The notes under the pieces are model-generated. The model was not told the DNA's origin and searched no databases. It saw nothing but the letters and a program-made list of their open reading frames with translations. The position numbers were made by a program, and so were the translations under genes. From Bordetella genomosp. 11 (lineage in GTDB: Bacteria > Pseudomonadota > Gammaproteobacteria > Burkholderiales > Burkholderiaceae_B), in the NCBI RefSeq assembly GCF_002261215.1, contig NZ_NEVS01000001.1, positions 62,001 to 126,000 of the forward strand: a stretch of 64,000 nucleotides of DNA. Reading direction: 5' to 3'. Below, piece by piece: positions 34,265 through 45,693 of the stretch; the first letter of the stretch is position 1; each line of letters opens with the position of its first letter.

Positions 34265-35455
34265 ATGGAATTCAGCCAGTACAACGTCAACACCCTCATG
34301 GAGATCACCTCCCGCCCGGACCTCGTGTTCGTGCGAGGAGAGGGATCCTGGCTGGAGGACAACACGGGCAAGCGATACCTGGACTTCATCCAGGGATGGG
34401 CCGTGAACTGCCTGGGGCACAGCGCTCCTGAAATGCTGCGCGCGCTGAACGACCAGGCCGCCAAGCTGATCAATCCCTCGCCCGCCTACTACAACGAGCC
34501 TTCCTTGCAGCTGGCGCAGCGCCTGACCCAATCGTCGGTGTTCGACCGCATCTTCTTCGCCAACAGCGGCGCGGAAGCCAACGAGGGCGCCATCAAACTG
34601 GCCCGCAAGTGGGGCAAGGTCAATCGCAACGGCGCCTACAAGATCATCACCATGGACCACGGCTTCCATGGGCGCACGCTGGCGACCATGTCGGCTTCGG
34701 GCAAGCCCGGCTGGGACACGATGTTCGCGCCGCAGGTGGACGGCTTTCCCAAGGCCGACCTGAACGACCTGGATTCGGTGCGCAAGCTGATCGACCCGCA
34801 GACCGTCGCCATCATGCTGGAACCCGTGCAGGGAGAAGGCGGTGTCATCCCCGCCAGCACGGAGTTCATGCAAGGGCTGCGCAAGCTGGCCGACCAGCAC
34901 GGCATCCTGCTGATCGTGGACGAAGTCCAGACCGGCATGGGCCGCACCGGCACCATGTACGCCTACCAGCAGTACGGCATTACGCCGGACATCATGACGC
35001 TGGGCAAAGGCATCGGCGGCGGGGTTCCGCTGGCCGCCCTGCTGGCGCGCCAGGACATCAGCGTGTTCTCGCATGGCGAGCAGGGCGGCACCTTCAACGG
35101 CAATCCGCTGATGACGGCGGTTGGCGTGGCGGTGTTCGATGTGCTGAATGCCCCGGGTTTCCTGGAGTCCGTCCAGGCGCGCGGCCGCCAATTGTCCGAA
35201 GGGCTGCTCAAGCTGTCGGCCAAGTGGGGCATGCATGGCGAACGTGGCGCCGGCCTGCTGCGCGCGCTGGTGATGGATCGCGACGACGGTCCGGCCATCG
35301 TCGACGCGGCTCGCAAGCTGGAGCCGCAAGGCATGCTGCTGAACGCGCCGCGCGGCAACCTGCTGCGCTTCATGCCGGCCCTGAATGTGACCGAGCAGGA
35401 AATCGACCTGATGCTGGAAACGCTGGACGGCGTGATCGCCGCGATGCGCGGCTAG
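34265..35455 (+). CDS. argD: Acetylornithine/succinylornithine-type aminotransferase
   Basis: A 396-residue class III PLP aminotransferase, transferring an amino group between 2-oxoglutarate and N-acetylornithine or a similar omega-amine. FANSGAEANEGAIKLARKW, DHGFHGRTLATMSASG, EPVQGEGGVIPAS, LIVDEVQTGMGRTG and the PLP lysine in LGKGIGGGVPLAALL mark the fold. It begins MEFSQYNVNTLMEI at 34265 after AGGAA; an upstream in-frame ATG at 34229 would precede that site. A strong terminator follows. It may be housekeeping arginine biosynthesis or belong to the adjacent amino-acid derivative pathway. Confidence 0.9.
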   Translation: MEFSQYNVNTLMEITSRPDLVFVRGEGSWLEDNTGKRYLDFIQGWAVNCLGHSAPEMLRALNDQAAKLINPSPAYYNEPSLQLAQRLTQSSVFDRIFFANSGAEANEGAIKLARKWGKVNRNGAYKIITMDHGFHGRTLATMSASGKPGWDTMFAPQVDGFPKADLNDLDSVRKLIDPQTVAIMLEPVQGEGGVIPASTEFMQGLRKLADQHGILLIVDEVQTGMGRTGTMYAYQQYGITPDIMTLGKGIGGGVPLAALLARQDISVFSHGEQGGTFNGNPLMTAVGVAVFDVLNAPGFLESVQARGRQLSEGLLKLSAKWGMHGERGAGLLRALVMDRDDGPAIVDAARKLEPQGMLLNAPRGNLLRFMPALNVTEQEIDLMLETLDGVIAAMRG

Positions 35456-35475
35456 GCAGGCTCGCTGCCGGAAAG

Positions 35476-35513
35476 AAGGCCCCGCGCGGTCCAAGGCGCG
35501 GGGCCTTTTTTTT
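35476..35513 (+). terminator. Rho-independent terminator after argD
   Basis: AAGGCCCCGCGC and GCGCGGGGCCTT form a perfect 12-base-pair stem around an eight-base loop, followed by a run of eight or so T residues. It starts 21 bases after the argD stop. The convergent mccA gene ends about 90 bases beyond it. Confidence 0.95.
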
Positions 35514-35602
35514 GCGTCCCCGCACCTCGCCGTTCCGCCGGTATGCGCCACGATGCCGGCGGTTGCCTGCCGGGTACGTCCACGGCTTTGCGCGGATGGG
35601 AT

Positions 35603-37696
35603 TTATCGCAGCGCGATCAACGCGGCCCCTTCGGCCACCTGGTCGCCCACCGCGTAGAACACTTCGGCTACTTCGCCGTCCGCGGCCGCCGTGATGGTGT
35701 GTTCCATTTTCATGGCTTCCATGACGAGCAGCGCCTGGCCCTTGCGGACCGCATCGCCAGCGCGCACGCCGATGGAGATGATTTTGCCCGGCATGGGCGC
35801 CGTCATGTCGCCGCCATGTTCGCCGTGCTCCTCGCCCGCATGGGCCAGCGGATCGTGCAGCACCAGCTGGCGGGCGTCGCCGTCGTGGAAGACGTGCAGG
35901 CTTTCGCCGCACCAAACCGCCACGCCATGGATATCGTCGTCGTCCAGGGTCACGCGGATCGCCCAGCCCTGCCCGCCTTCGCCGCGCGGCGCGGCCTCCC
36001 ATCGCAGCCGGCGCGGCGCGCCGTCGTCCAGCGCCAGGCTCCACGCGTCGCGTTCGCGCCGCAATGCAACGGTGCGCCGGGTGTCCCGGTCCAGCCAGTG
36101 TATGGGCCGTTCGTACCGTCCATCCACGCGCCAGCCGTCACGCGTGTCCCAGGGATCGGGCGACGCATGGGCCTGGCGGTGCGCGGCCGTCGGCGATGCG
36201 GGCGCGGCGCCGGTGTCCTGGGTGCCCGCCATCGCATCGTCGTGAAGGGCGCGACCGCCTGTCGCGTCCTCGCGCGCCAGCAGCGCGGCGGTGGATAGGG
36301 CCAGCATGGACGGCGACGCGGTTCCCGCTGGGGGCAGCAGCGTGTCGCGCCGCCGTTCGATCAAGCCGGTGTCCAGGTCGGCGGCGGCGAAGGCCTCGTC
36401 GCGCATCAGGCGGCCCAGGAAGGCGGTATTGGTATGCACCCCGGCCACGCGCACCTGCGCCAGCGCCTGGGCCATGCGGGCACGCGCGGCATCGCGGTCC
36501 TCGCCGCGCACGATCAGCTTGGCGATCATGGGGTCGTAGTAAGGCGTGATCGCATCGCCGGCCCGCACGCCTCCATCCACGCGCACCGCGCCGTTCGCGA
36601 AGGCGGTGTGCGCCGGCAGATCCAGGTATCGCACGGTGCCGATGGAAGGCAGGAAGCCGGTGTCGGGATTTTCGGCATAGATGCGCGCCTCGATGGCATG
36701 GCCGCGCAGCCGCAGGTCCTGCTGCCGCGCGGGCAACGGCTCGCCGGCTGCCACGCGCAATTGCCATTCGACCAGATCCACGCCGGTGATCATTTCGGTC
36801 ACAGGATGTTCCACCTGCAGCCGGGTATTCATCTCCATGAAATAGAAGCGGCCGTCGGGTTCGACGATGAACTCCACCGTGCCCGCTCCCACGTAGCCCA
36901 CCGCCCGCGCCGCGGCGACGGCGGCTTCGCCCATGGCCTGGCGCCGGTCTTCCGTCATGCCGGGCGCGGGCGCCTCCTCGATGACTTTCTGGTGGCGCCG
37001 CTGCACGGAGCAATCGCGCTCGAACAGATAGATGCAGTGTCCGTGGGTGTCCGCGAAGACCTGGATTTCGATATGCCGGGGCTTCTGCAGGTAGCGTTCG
37101 AGCAGTACGCGGTCATCGCCGAAGCTGGACGACGCTTCGCGCCGGCAGGACGCCAGCGCATCGGCGAAATCGGCGCCGTCCTGCACGATGCGCATGCCCT
37201 TGCCGCCGCCTCCCGCGCTGGCCTTGATCAGGACGGGGTAGCCGATGGCATCGGCCTGCCGGCGCAGGAAGGCGGCGTCCTGGTTGTCGCCGTGGTAGCC
37301 GGGCACCAGCGGTACGCCGGCTTTCTCCATGAGCTGCTTGGCGGCCGATTTGCTTCCCATGGCGGCAATGGCGCCGGCGGGCGGCCCGACGAAAGCGATG
37401 CCCGCCGCCGTGACGATTTCGGCGAAGCCGGCGTTTTCCGACAGGAAGCCATAGCCGGGATGGATGGCCTGCGCGTCCGCGGCCTGCGCCGCGGCCAGGA
37501 TCAGGTCGCCACGCAGATAGCTGGCCCCGGGTTCGGCCGGTCCCAGGCGTACGGCGGCGTCGCAGGCGGCGACGTGCGGCGCGCGCGCGTCCGCGTCCGA
37601 GTAGACGGCGATGGTGCGGATGCCCAGGCGGCGGGCGGTCGCCGCCACCCGGCAGGCGATTTCACCGCGGTTGGCGATAAGCAGAGTTGAGAACAC
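35603..37696 (-). CDS. mccA: Methylcrotonoyl-CoA carboxylase biotin-containing (alpha) subunit
   Basis: A 697-residue acyl-CoA carboxylase alpha subunit. Biotin carboxylase comes first (1-450: IANRGEIACRVAATARRLGI, HPGYGFLSENAGFA, ATP loop ASAGGGGKGMRIV, EMNTRLQVEHPVTE). A linker (BT) region follows, and a biotinyl domain ends the protein, with the acceptor lysine in VMEAMKMEHTI. The start is GTG at 37696 with AGGAG five bases upstream. Alone it could be propionyl- or acetyl-CoA carboxylase. The adjacent carboxyltransferase, isovaleryl-CoA dehydrogenase and LiuR-type regulator make methylcrotonyl-CoA, in leucine degradation, the likely substrate. Last gene of its operon. Confidence 0.92.
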   Translation of the reverse strand: MFSTLLIANRGEIACRVAATARRLGIRTIAVYSDADARAPHVAACDAAVRLGPAEPGASYLRGDLILAAAQAADAQAIHPGYGFLSENAGFAEIVTAAGIAFVGPPAGAIAAMGSKSAAKQLMEKAGVPLVPGYHGDNQDAAFLRRQADAIGYPVLIKASAGGGGKGMRIVQDGADFADALASCRREASSSFGDDRVLLERYLQKPRHIEIQVFADTHGHCIYLFERDCSVQRRHQKVIEEAPAPGMTEDRRQAMGEAAVAAARAVGYVGAGTVEFIVEPDGRFYFMEMNTRLQVEHPVTEMITGVDLVEWQLRVAAGEPLPARQQDLRLRGHAIEARIYAENPDTGFLPSIGTVRYLDLPAHTAFANGAVRVDGGVRAGDAITPYYDPMIAKLIVRGEDRDAARARMAQALAQVRVAGVHTNTAFLGRLMRDEAFAAADLDTGLIERRRDTLLPPAGTASPSMLALSTAALLAREDATGGRALHDDAMAGTQDTGAAPASPTAAHRQAHASPDPWDTRDGWRVDGRYERPIHWLDRDTRRTVALRRERDAWSLALDDGAPRRLRWEAAPRGEGGQGWAIRVTLDDDDIHGVAVWCGESLHVFHDGDARQLVLHDPLAHAGEEHGEHGGDMTAPMPGKIISIGVRAGDAVRKGQALLVMEAMKMEHTITAAADGEVAEVFYAVGDQVAEGAALIALR

Positions 37697-37788
37697 GCGG
37701 ACTCCTGATGACTTGCGGGAACAGCTTCACCGAACACATGCGGGCGGGGGCAGGCGGGCAACCGCGAGCGCGCGCATCCTGCATGGCG

Positions 37789-39396
<1,608 letters not shown>

Positions 39397-39410
39397 GGCC
39401 TGCGCGCGCC

Positions 39411-40592
39411 TTACAGCATCTCGATGGCCATGGCGACGGCCTCGCCCCCGCCGATGCACAGCGTCGCCACGCCGCGCTTGCGGTCGTTCTTGCGCAGCGC
39501 GCCGATCAGCGTGGCCACCAGCCGCGCGCCGGAGGCGCCGATGGGATGACCCAGCGCGGTGGCGCCGCCATGCACATTGACCTTGCTGTGGGGGATGTTG
39601 AATTCCTTCATGACGCCCATCGTGACCACGGCAAAGGCCTCGTTGACTTCGTACAGGTCGACGTCCTCGGCGCGCCACCCGGTCTTCTGGAACAGGTTCT
39701 TCAGCGCGCCGGTGGGCGCGGTGGTGAACCACTGCGGTTCCTGGGAGTGCTGGGCGTGGCCGACGATGCGCGCCAGCGGCCGCACGCCGAGTTTTTCCGC
39801 GGTGGACTGGCGCATCAGCACCATGGCCGCCGCGCCGTCGGAGATCGATGCCGACGTGGCCGCCGTCACCGTGCCGTCCTTTTTGAAGGCGGGCTTCAGG
39901 GTGGGGATTTTCTCCGGCATGGCCTTGGTGGGCGCTTCATCCGTGTCGACGACGGTGTCGCCCTTGCGGCCCGCCACGGTAACCGGCGCGATTTCCCACT
40001 TGAAGCTGCCGTCCTCGGTGGCGGCGCGCGCGCGCCGCAACGATTCGGTGGAAAAGGCGTCCTGCTGTTCCCGCGTGAATTCATAGCGCGCCGCGCAGTC
40101 TTCGGCGAACACGCCCATGGCGGTCCCGCGCTGGTAGGCGTCTTCCAGACCGTCCAGCGCCATATGGTCGTAGACGGTGGAATGCCCGTAGCGGTAGCCC
40201 TGGCGGGCCTTGAGCATCAGGTAGGGCGCGTTGCTCATGCTTTCCTGCCCGCCGGCCACCACGACCTGCGCCGACCCGGCGGTCAGCAGGTCGTGGCCCA
40301 GCATCGCGGCCTTCAGGCCGGAGCCGCAGACCTTGTGCACGGTGGTGCATGCCACGCTCTTCGGCAGGCCCGCACCCAAAGCGGCCTGGCGCGCGGGCGC
40401 CTGGCCCTGGCCTGCCTGCAGCACATTGCCCATCAGCACTTCGTCCACTTGCTCGGGCTTCAGGCCGGCGCGTTCGACGGCGGCCTTGATGACGGTGGAA
40501 CCCAGTTCGTGCGCGGCCAGGCCGGACAGGCTGCCCAGCATGCCGCCCATGGGCGTGCGGGCGACGGAAACGATGACGATGGGATCGGACAT
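39411..40592 (-). CDS. Acetyl-CoA C-acyltransferase (thiolase)
   Basis: A 393-residue thiolase II. The nucleophilic Cys lies in [13 protein letters not shown] (about residue 89), the active-site His in [28 protein letters not shown] and the second catalytic Cys in [18 protein letters not shown] precedes the ATG. In the leucine route it would act on acetoacetyl-CoA after HMG-CoA cleavage, giving two acetyl-CoA. Its place inside the operon replaces the hydratase and lyase genes often found there. Confidence 0.94.
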   Translation of the reverse strand: MSDPIVIVSVARTPMGGMLGSLSGLAAHELGSTVIKAAVERAGLKPEQVDEVLMGNVLQAGQGQAPARQAALGAGLPKSVACTTVHKVCGSGLKAAMLGHDLLTAGSAQVVVAGGQESMSNAPYLMLKARQGYRYGHSTVYDHMALDGLEDAYQRGTAMGVFAEDCAARYEFTREQQDAFSTESLRRARAATEDGSFKWEIAPVTVAGRKGDTVVDTDEAPTKAMPEKIPTLKPAFKKDGTVTAATSASISDGAAAMVLMRQSTAEKLGVRPLARIVGHAQHSQEPQWFTTAPTGALKNLFQKTGWRAEDVDLYEVNEAFAVVTMGVMKEFNIPHSKVNVHGGATALGHPIGASGARLVATLIGALRKNDRKRGVATLCIGGGEAVAMAIEML

Positions 40593-40745
40593 GATGGACT
40601 CCTGGTTCGGCGTGGGCGGCCGGGCCGCCGTGATGGATGCGCCGGGCCTGCCGGGCGCGGCGCGGGATTCAAGGGCCTGTCGGGCCGGGCGGCGGGTGGC
40701 GTGCAACGCCGCGCCGCCGGCCGGGGACGACAGGACGCGGCAGGG

Positions 40746-41924
40746 TCAGGCGGTCTCGTTGAAGAGTTCTCGCCCGATTAGCATACGGCGGATTTCGCTG
40801 GTGCCGGCGCCGATTTCGTACAGCTTGGCGTCGCGCCACAGGCGCCCGGTGGGGAATTCGTTGATATAACCGTTGCCCCCCAGGATCTGCACGCCTTCGC
40901 CGGCCATCCATGTGGCTTTTTCGGCGGTATAGAGGATGAGCGCGGCGCAGTCCTTGCGCACGCGCCGCACGTGGCCGGCGCCCAGATTGTCCAGATTGCG
41001 GCCCACGGCGTAGCAGAAGGCGCGGCTGGCCTGCAGCCCGGCGTACATGTCGGCGACCTTGCCCTGGATCAGCTGGAATTCGCCGATGGCCTGGCCGAAC
41101 TGTTTGCGGTCGTGGATATAGGGCACGACGACATCCATGACGGCCTGCATGATGCCCAGCGGCCCGCCGGCAAGTACCGCGCGTTCGTAATCCAGGCCGC
41201 TCATCAGGACGTTCACGCCGCCGTTGACCTGGCCCAGGACGTTGTCCTCGGGCACCTCGCAGTCCTGGAACACCAGCTCGCCGGTATGGCTGCCGCGCAT
41301 GCCCAGCTTGTCCAGCTTTTGCGCCACCGAGAAGCCGGCAAAGCCTTTCTCGACCAGGAAGGCGGTGATGCCGCGCTGCCGGGCCTGCGGGTCCGTCTTG
41401 GCATACACCACCAGGGTGTCGGCGTCCGGGCCGTTGGTGATCCACATCTTGCTGCCGTTCAGCACGTAGCGGTCGCCTTTTTTGTCCGCGCGCAATGTCA
41501 TGCTGACGACGTCGGAGCCGGCGCCCGGTTCGCTCATGGCCAGGGCGCCGACGTGCTCGCCGGAGATCAGCTTGGGCAGGTAGCGGCGCTTCTGGTCTTC
41601 CGTGCCATTGCGGTGGATCTGGTTGACGCACAAATTGGAGTGGGCGCCGTAGGACAGGCCGACCGACGCGCTGGCGCGCGAGATTTCCTCCATGGCGATC
41701 ATGTGCGCCAGGTATCCCATTTGCGCGCCGCCGTAGGCTTCGTCCGCCGTCATGCCCAGCACGCCCAGGTCGCCCAGCTTCTTCCAGAGCTCCATGGGGA
41801 ATTGATCGCTGCGATCGATTTCCGCCGCGCGCGGCGCGATTTCAGCCTGGGCGAAGCGTCGCACGCTGTCGCGCAGCAGGTCCAGGTCTTCGCCCAGATC
41901 GAAACTCAAGCCGGGAATGTCCAT
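40746..41924 (-). CDS. ivd: Isovaleryl-CoA dehydrogenase
   Basis: A 392-residue acyl-CoA dehydrogenase. [14 protein letters not shown] and the WITNG loop bind [20 protein letters not shown] lies before the middle-domain helix, and the catalytic Glu is expected in the G-LDYERAV region, as in isovaleryl-CoA dehydrogenases (position differing from other acyl-CoA dehydrogenases). The C-terminal [20 protein letters not shown] and [19 protein letters not shown] close the fold. GGAGAC precedes the ATG. It is the first gene of the leucine/isovalerate operon, directly behind a LiuR-type palindrome. The 153-bp gap to the thiolase gene is GC-rich without features. Confidence 0.94.
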   Translation of the reverse strand: MDIPGLSFDLGEDLDLLRDSVRRFAQAEIAPRAAEIDRSDQFPMELWKKLGDLGVLGMTADEAYGGAQMGYLAHMIAMEEISRASASVGLSYGAHSNLCVNQIHRNGTEDQKRRYLPKLISGEHVGALAMSEPGAGSDVVSMTLRADKKGDRYVLNGSKMWITNGPDADTLVVYAKTDPQARQRGITAFLVEKGFAGFSVAQKLDKLGMRGSHTGELVFQDCEVPEDNVLGQVNGGVNVLMSGLDYERAVLAGGPLGIMQAVMDVVVPYIHDRKQFGQAIGEFQLIQGKVADMYAGLQASRAFCYAVGRNLDNLGAGHVRRVRKDCAALILYTAEKATWMAGEGVQILGGNGYINEFPTGRLWRDAKLYEIGAGTSEIRRMLIGRELFNETA

Positions 41925-41968
41925 GGGTGTCTCCGAGAAATGCAGGCCGATGCGATGCCGCGCCGCTT

Positions 41969-41994
41969 ATATTACGTTTACGTAAACGTTATAT
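41969..41994. promoter_or_regulatory. LiuR-type operator before ivd
   Basis: The 16-base perfect palindrome ACGTTTACGTAAACGT (41974-41989) is extended by ATAT on both sides to an almost perfect 26-base palindrome. It resembles the known LiuR box of proteobacterial branched-chain amino acid regulons. It lies 45 bases before the ivd start codon, within the promoter region. Confidence 0.8.
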
Positions 41995-42067
41995 CAATAC
42001 GCCATCCGGTTGTCCGCCTAGTGCGCTGCCGGCGCCTGTCGGGCCGGCGTCCGCCGTCCGATCCGCC

Positions 42068-42451
42068 CTAGCCGTGGCTGTCCAGCAGCCGGCGGCATTC
42101 GGTTTCCTGTCCGGCGATTTCGGCCAGGGTGTCCTCGATATCCTGGCGCTGCTGTTCCAGCGTCTGCCGGTGCCGCGTCAGTACGGCCAGATACTCGCGC
42201 AACTGCTGCGCCTCGGTATCGCCCGGGCCGTCGTACATATCGATCAGGGTGCGGATTTCCGACAGCTGCAGGCCCAGGCGCTTGCCGCGCAGCGCCAGCT
42301 TCAGGCGGGTACGGTCCCGGGCGTCATAGACGCGGTTGCGTCCCTCCCGTGCCGGACTGACGATGCCCTGGTCCTCGTAGAACCGGATCGTACGCGGGGT
42401 GATGTCGAATTCGCGGGCGAGTTCGGAGATGGTCCAGGAGGCGGGCGGCAT
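42068..42451 (-). CDS. liuR: MerR-family regulator of the leucine/isovalerate operon
   Basis: A 127-residue MerR regulator. WTISELAREFDITPRTIRFY is the helix-turn-helix, EDQGIVSPAREGRNRVYDA the wing, and a dimerising coiled coil ends the protein (about 85-120). No cysteine cluster for metal sensing is seen; the single C-terminal Cys is not in a metal motif. It lies just upstream of ivd on the same strand, and palindromes of the LiuR type flank it on both sides, so it likely controls ivd-thiolase-mccB-mccA, itself and the divergent MBL gene. Confidence 0.93.
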   Translation of the reverse strand: MPPASWTISELAREFDITPRTIRFYEDQGIVSPAREGRNRVYDARDRTRLKLALRGKRLGLQLSEIRTLIDMYDGPGDTEAQQLREYLAVLTRHRQTLEQQRQDIEDTLAEIAGQETECRRLLDSHG

Positions 42452-42462
42452 GGCATTGGCAC

Positions 42463-42479
42463 CTTACGTAAACGTCAAT
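42463..42479. promoter_or_regulatory. LiuR-type operator between liuR and the MBL-fold gene
   Basis: CTTACGTAAACGTCAA shares TACGTAAACGT with the ivd site. It sits 12 bases upstream of the liuR start and about 40 bases before the MBL start, so it could autoregulate liuR and control the divergent gene. Confidence 0.7.
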
Positions 42480-42518
42480 TATGATGGGATGAACGCTACC
42501 GTCAAGGGGAGATGCCGC

Positions 42519-43589
42519 ATGAACCCGAATGAGCACAAGCTGGAATACCCGTGGGGCGAAAGCCAGCCGGAACCGGGCGTCGCCCGCGAGGTGGCGCCGG
42601 GGGTGCGATGGATACGCATGCCGCTGCCCTTCGCCCTGGACCATATCAACCTGTGGCTGCTGCGCGACGAGATCGAAGGCCGCCAGGGTTGGACGGTGGT
42701 CGATACCGGCATCAGCCGGGACGAGGTCAGGACGCTATGGGAGCGCATCTTCGACGAGCAGCTGGAAGGATTGCCGGTGCTGCGCGTGCTGGTGACCCAT
42801 ATGCATCCGGACCACGTCGGCCTGGCGGAATGGATCTGCCGCCGCTGGGACGCGCCCCTTTGGATGACGATGACCGACTACGCCGTCGCCTGCCTGTTTT
42901 CGCGCGGCAGCTCGACTTCCAGCGGCGGCGCCGGGGCCGGCGGCGATGATGCCGTGGCCCATTTCGCCCGGCATGGCCTGGCGGACCTGCAGGCGCAGCA
43001 GCAGATCCGCGAGCGCGCGGGCTACTACCCGAACCTGGTGCCGGCCATGCCGCCGCGCTTTACACGCATCATGGACGGCGAACGGGTACGCGTCGGCAAG
43101 CACGACTGGCGCGTCATCGTGGGTCATGGCCATGCGCCGGAACACGCGTCGCTGTACTGTCCCGCGCTGAACGTGCTGATCTCCGGCGATATGGTGCTGC
43201 CGCGTATTTCGACCAACGTCAGCGTCTTCAATTACGAGCCGGATGCGAATCCGCTGCCGTTGTACCTGCGCTCCCTGGACGCCTACGGCGACCTGCCGGG
43301 CGATGCGCTGGTGCTGCCCTCGCATGGGCGGCCCTTCAAGGGCCTGCACGAGCGCATCGCGCAACAGCACGCGCACCATGCTGACCGCCTGGCCGAAGTC
43401 ATGGAGGCCTGCGCCCAGCCTTGCAGCGCCTCGGATGTCGTGCCCGTCCTGTTCAAGCGCAAGCTGGACCTGCATCAGCTGACCTTCGCCATGGGCGAGG
43501 CGCTGGCGCATCTGCACGCCTTGTACTTCGACGGGCGCTTGAAGCGCCAAACCGGCGAAGACGGCGTGGTGCGTTTCGTCGCCGCCTGA
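42519..43589 (+). CDS. MBL-fold metallo-hydrolase
   Basis: A 356-residue metallo-beta-lactamase-fold protein of the glyoxalase-II-like class. The zinc motif THMHPDHVGLAEW (HxHxDH) is at about residues 98-110, GHGHAPEHASLY supplies the third histidine, SGDMVLPR the bridging Asp and LPSHGRPF the last His. A C-terminal helical domain (about 280-350) resembles the one in thioesterase-like members. AGGGGAGA precedes the ATG at 42519 by eight bases; an in-frame ATG at 42489 is less likely. Its divergence from liuR over a LiuR box suggests a role in acyl-CoA or leucine metabolism, for example as a CoA-thioester hydrolase. Confidence 0.88.
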   Translation: MNPNEHKLEYPWGESQPEPGVAREVAPGVRWIRMPLPFALDHINLWLLRDEIEGRQGWTVVDTGISRDEVRTLWERIFDEQLEGLPVLRVLVTHMHPDHVGLAEWICRRWDAPLWMTMTDYAVACLFSRGSSTSSGGAGAGGDDAVAHFARHGLADLQAQQQIRERAGYYPNLVPAMPPRFTRIMDGERVRVGKHDWRVIVGHGHAPEHASLYCPALNVLISGDMVLPRISTNVSVFNYEPDANPLPLYLRSLDAYGDLPGDALVLPSHGRPFKGLHERIAQQHAHHADRLAEVMEACAQPCSASDVVPVLFKRKLDLHQLTFAMGEALAHLHALYFDGRLKRQTGEDGVVRFVAA

Positions 43590-43624
43590 GTCCGGGCGAT
43601 TTTTCCGGGGCGCGCCGTTCGTCC

Positions 43625-44251
43625 CTAGCGCACCGATGTCGCCAGGCGCAGCGCCAGTCCCGCGAAGACCAGGCCCGCGCAGGTATTCAGGATCTTGCGA
43701 GCGCGCGCCGACCGCTGCAGCATCGCGCCGGCCGCGCCCGAAAAGAACGCGATGGCGCCGAACACCAGCAAGGTCGCCAGCATGAAAGCGCCGCCCAGCA
43801 CGACGATCTGCGGGCCGACCGGGCCCGCGGCGGGCGTGGCGAACTGCGGCAGGAAGGCCAGGAAGAACAGCAGCACCTTGGGATTCGTCAGGTTCATGAC
43901 AATGCCGCGCGCGTACAGCGCCGACGGCTTCATGCGGGCTGGCGCTGAGCCGCCCGCCGCGCCGGCCGGCGCGCGGAATGCCTGCCACGCCAGATAGGCC
44001 AGGTAAGCCGCACCGGCCCATTTCAGCGTCGCGAAGGCCAGCGGCGAGGCGGCGAAAACCGCCGCCAGTCCCACGGCCACCGCGGCCGTGTGGCCCAGCA
44101 GGCCGGTGCACAGGCCCAGGACCACCATCAGCCCGGCCGACCGCCCCCACAGCGCCGATTGCATCAGCACGAACAGGTTGTCCGGGCCGGGCGACAACGC
44201 CAGCAGCACCGCGATGCCGAAGAAAGTGGTCAGGGTGTGGAGGTCCGGCAT
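43625..44251 (-). CDS. LysE/RhtB-family amino acid exporter
   Basis: A 208-residue inner-membrane protein with six predicted helices. The family motif LLALSPGPDNLFVLMQS is at residues 17-33. MNLTNPKVLLFFLAFLPQF is the second conserved block. Members export amino acids such as threonine, homoserine, lysine or leucine. It is divergent from metC, only 63 bases away. The specificity is unknown. Confidence 0.92.
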   Translation of the reverse strand: MPDLHTLTTFFGIAVLLALSPGPDNLFVLMQSALWGRSAGLMVVLGLCTGLLGHTAAVAVGLAAVFAASPLAFATLKWAGAAYLAYLAWQAFRAPAGAAGGSAPARMKPSALYARGIVMNLTNPKVLLFFLAFLPQFATPAAGPVGPQIVVLGGAFMLATLLVFGAIAFFSGAAGAMLQRSARARKILNTCAGLVFAGLALRLATSVR

Positions 44252-44314
44252 GGAAGAGGGCCGAGAACGAAAGTGGCATCATAGGCGAATCGGCAACCTG
44301 ATTCCCACATTCCA

Positions 44315-45520
44315 ATGGCCTCTCGATCCTCTCATCTGGATACCCTGTTGCAGCATACCGGCATCGCCGAATTCGATCCCGTCAGCGGCGCGGCGCCGGT
44401 GGGCTTGCCGCCGGTCCGCACCAGTACCGTGCGTTTCCGCGACCTGCAGGCGCTGGACGATGCGGAACGCCGCAAGGCCGCCGGCGAACGCGTCGTGGCG
44501 TATGGCCGCATGGGCCTGGATACCCACGTGGCGCTGGAAGATGTCTTCAAGCACCTGGAGCAAGGTACCCACTGCTATCTGGCGTCCTCGGGCTTGTCCG
44601 CCATTACGCTGGCCTTCATGTCGCTGCTGTCCGCCGGCGAACACGCGCTGGTGGCCGACAACGTCTATGGTCCGGTGCATGCGCTGGACCAGGCGGTGCT
44701 GGCGCGCCTGGGCATCGAGCTTACGTATTTCGCGCCGAATCATGACGATATCGACGCGCTGGTGCGGCCGAACACGCGCTTGATGTACGTGGAATCGCCG
44801 GGGTCGCTGTTGTTCGAAATGCTGGATATCCCCGCATTGGCGGAGAAGGCGCGGCGGCATGGGCTGGTGCTGGCCACCGACAATACCTGGGGCTCCGGCT
44901 ATATCTATCAGCCGCTGGCCTTGGGCGCGCAGGTTTCCGTGGTGGCGGGCACGAAATACGTCGGTGGACACTCCGACCTGATGCTGGGCGCGGTGGTGAC
45001 CAACGACGAGGAACTGGCGCGGCGTATCAACAAAACGCAATACGCGATGGGGTACTCGATCAGCGCCGACGATGCCTGGCTGGCGCTGCGCGGCGTGCGC
45101 ACGCTGCCGTTGCGCATGGCGCAGCATGCGCGCAATGCGTTGGAAGTGTGCGGCTTCCTGGCGCAGCGTCCGGAGGTGGCGCGCCTCTATCATCCGGCCT
45201 TGCCCTCCGATCCCGGGCATGTGCTGTGGCGGCGCGATTGCACCGGGTCCAACGGCATGATGGCCGTGGCCTTGCGGCTGGCGCCGGCACAGGCAAGGGT
45301 ATTCGTCGACAGCCTGCGGCTGTTCAGCATCGGTTATTCGTGGGGCGGCTTCGAAAGCCTCGTGCAACTGGTGTCGCTGCAGATTCTGGCGGGTCACCGC
45401 TATTGGGGCGGCGACGGCCAGGCCGTCGTGCGCCTGCATATCGGGCTGGAATCGCCATCGGACCTGATCGACGATTTGCGGCAGGCACTGGATCGCGCCG
45501 TGGGGTCGCCCCAGGGGTAA
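44315..45520 (+). CDS. metC: Cystathionine beta-lyase
   Basis: A 401-residue Cys/Met-metabolism PLP enzyme that cleaves cystathionine to homocysteine, pyruvate and ammonia. The PLP lysine is in VVAGTKYVGGHSDLMLG; YGRMGLDTHVALE, ASSGLSAITLAFMSLL, DNVYGPVHALDQAVL, YVESPGSLLFEM and LATDNTWGSGYIYQPLALG are typical of the MetC branch, and YSWGGFESLV is the C-terminal carboxylate-binding block. A gamma-synthase is less likely because the beta-lyase-specific GSLLFE and SWGGFESL elements are present. No strong ribosome site; 63-bp gap to the divergent exporter. Confidence 0.93.
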   Translation: MASRSSHLDTLLQHTGIAEFDPVSGAAPVGLPPVRTSTVRFRDLQALDDAERRKAAGERVVAYGRMGLDTHVALEDVFKHLEQGTHCYLASSGLSAITLAFMSLLSAGEHALVADNVYGPVHALDQAVLARLGIELTYFAPNHDDIDALVRPNTRLMYVESPGSLLFEMLDIPALAEKARRHGLVLATDNTWGSGYIYQPLALGAQVSVVAGTKYVGGHSDLMLGAVVTNDEELARRINKTQYAMGYSISADDAWLALRGVRTLPLRMAQHARNALEVCGFLAQRPEVARLYHPALPSDPGHVLWRRDCTGSNGMMAVALRLAPAQARVFVDSLRLFSIGYSWGGFESLVQLVSLQILAGHRYWGGDGQAVVRLHIGLESPSDLIDDLRQALDRAVGSPQG

Positions 45521-45612
45521 TCGTCGATGCGGCGCGCGTCCCGGTCGCGTGCCCGTCGACGCGGAACGCGAAAGCAAAACACGGAAGCCACGTGTGAAGA
45601 CAAACCGCGAGG

Positions 45613-45653
45613 GCAAAAACAAAGCGGCCCTCGCCGAATGGACGAAGGCCGCT
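45613..45653 (-). terminator. Rho-independent terminator of dsbA
   Basis: On the minus strand AGCGGCC and GGCCGCT (45653-45647, 45629-45623) form a stem around a 17-base loop, followed by TTTGTTTTTG. Overlapping it, GCGAGGGC (45607-45614) and GCCCTCGC (45627-45634) form a second, mutually exclusive eight-base stem. The 173-bp gap between metC and dsbA holds nothing else recognisable. Confidence 0.75.
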
Positions 45654-45693
45654 ACGGGTGGAACGGGCGACCGGCGTCAGCCGGCGGCCATGA

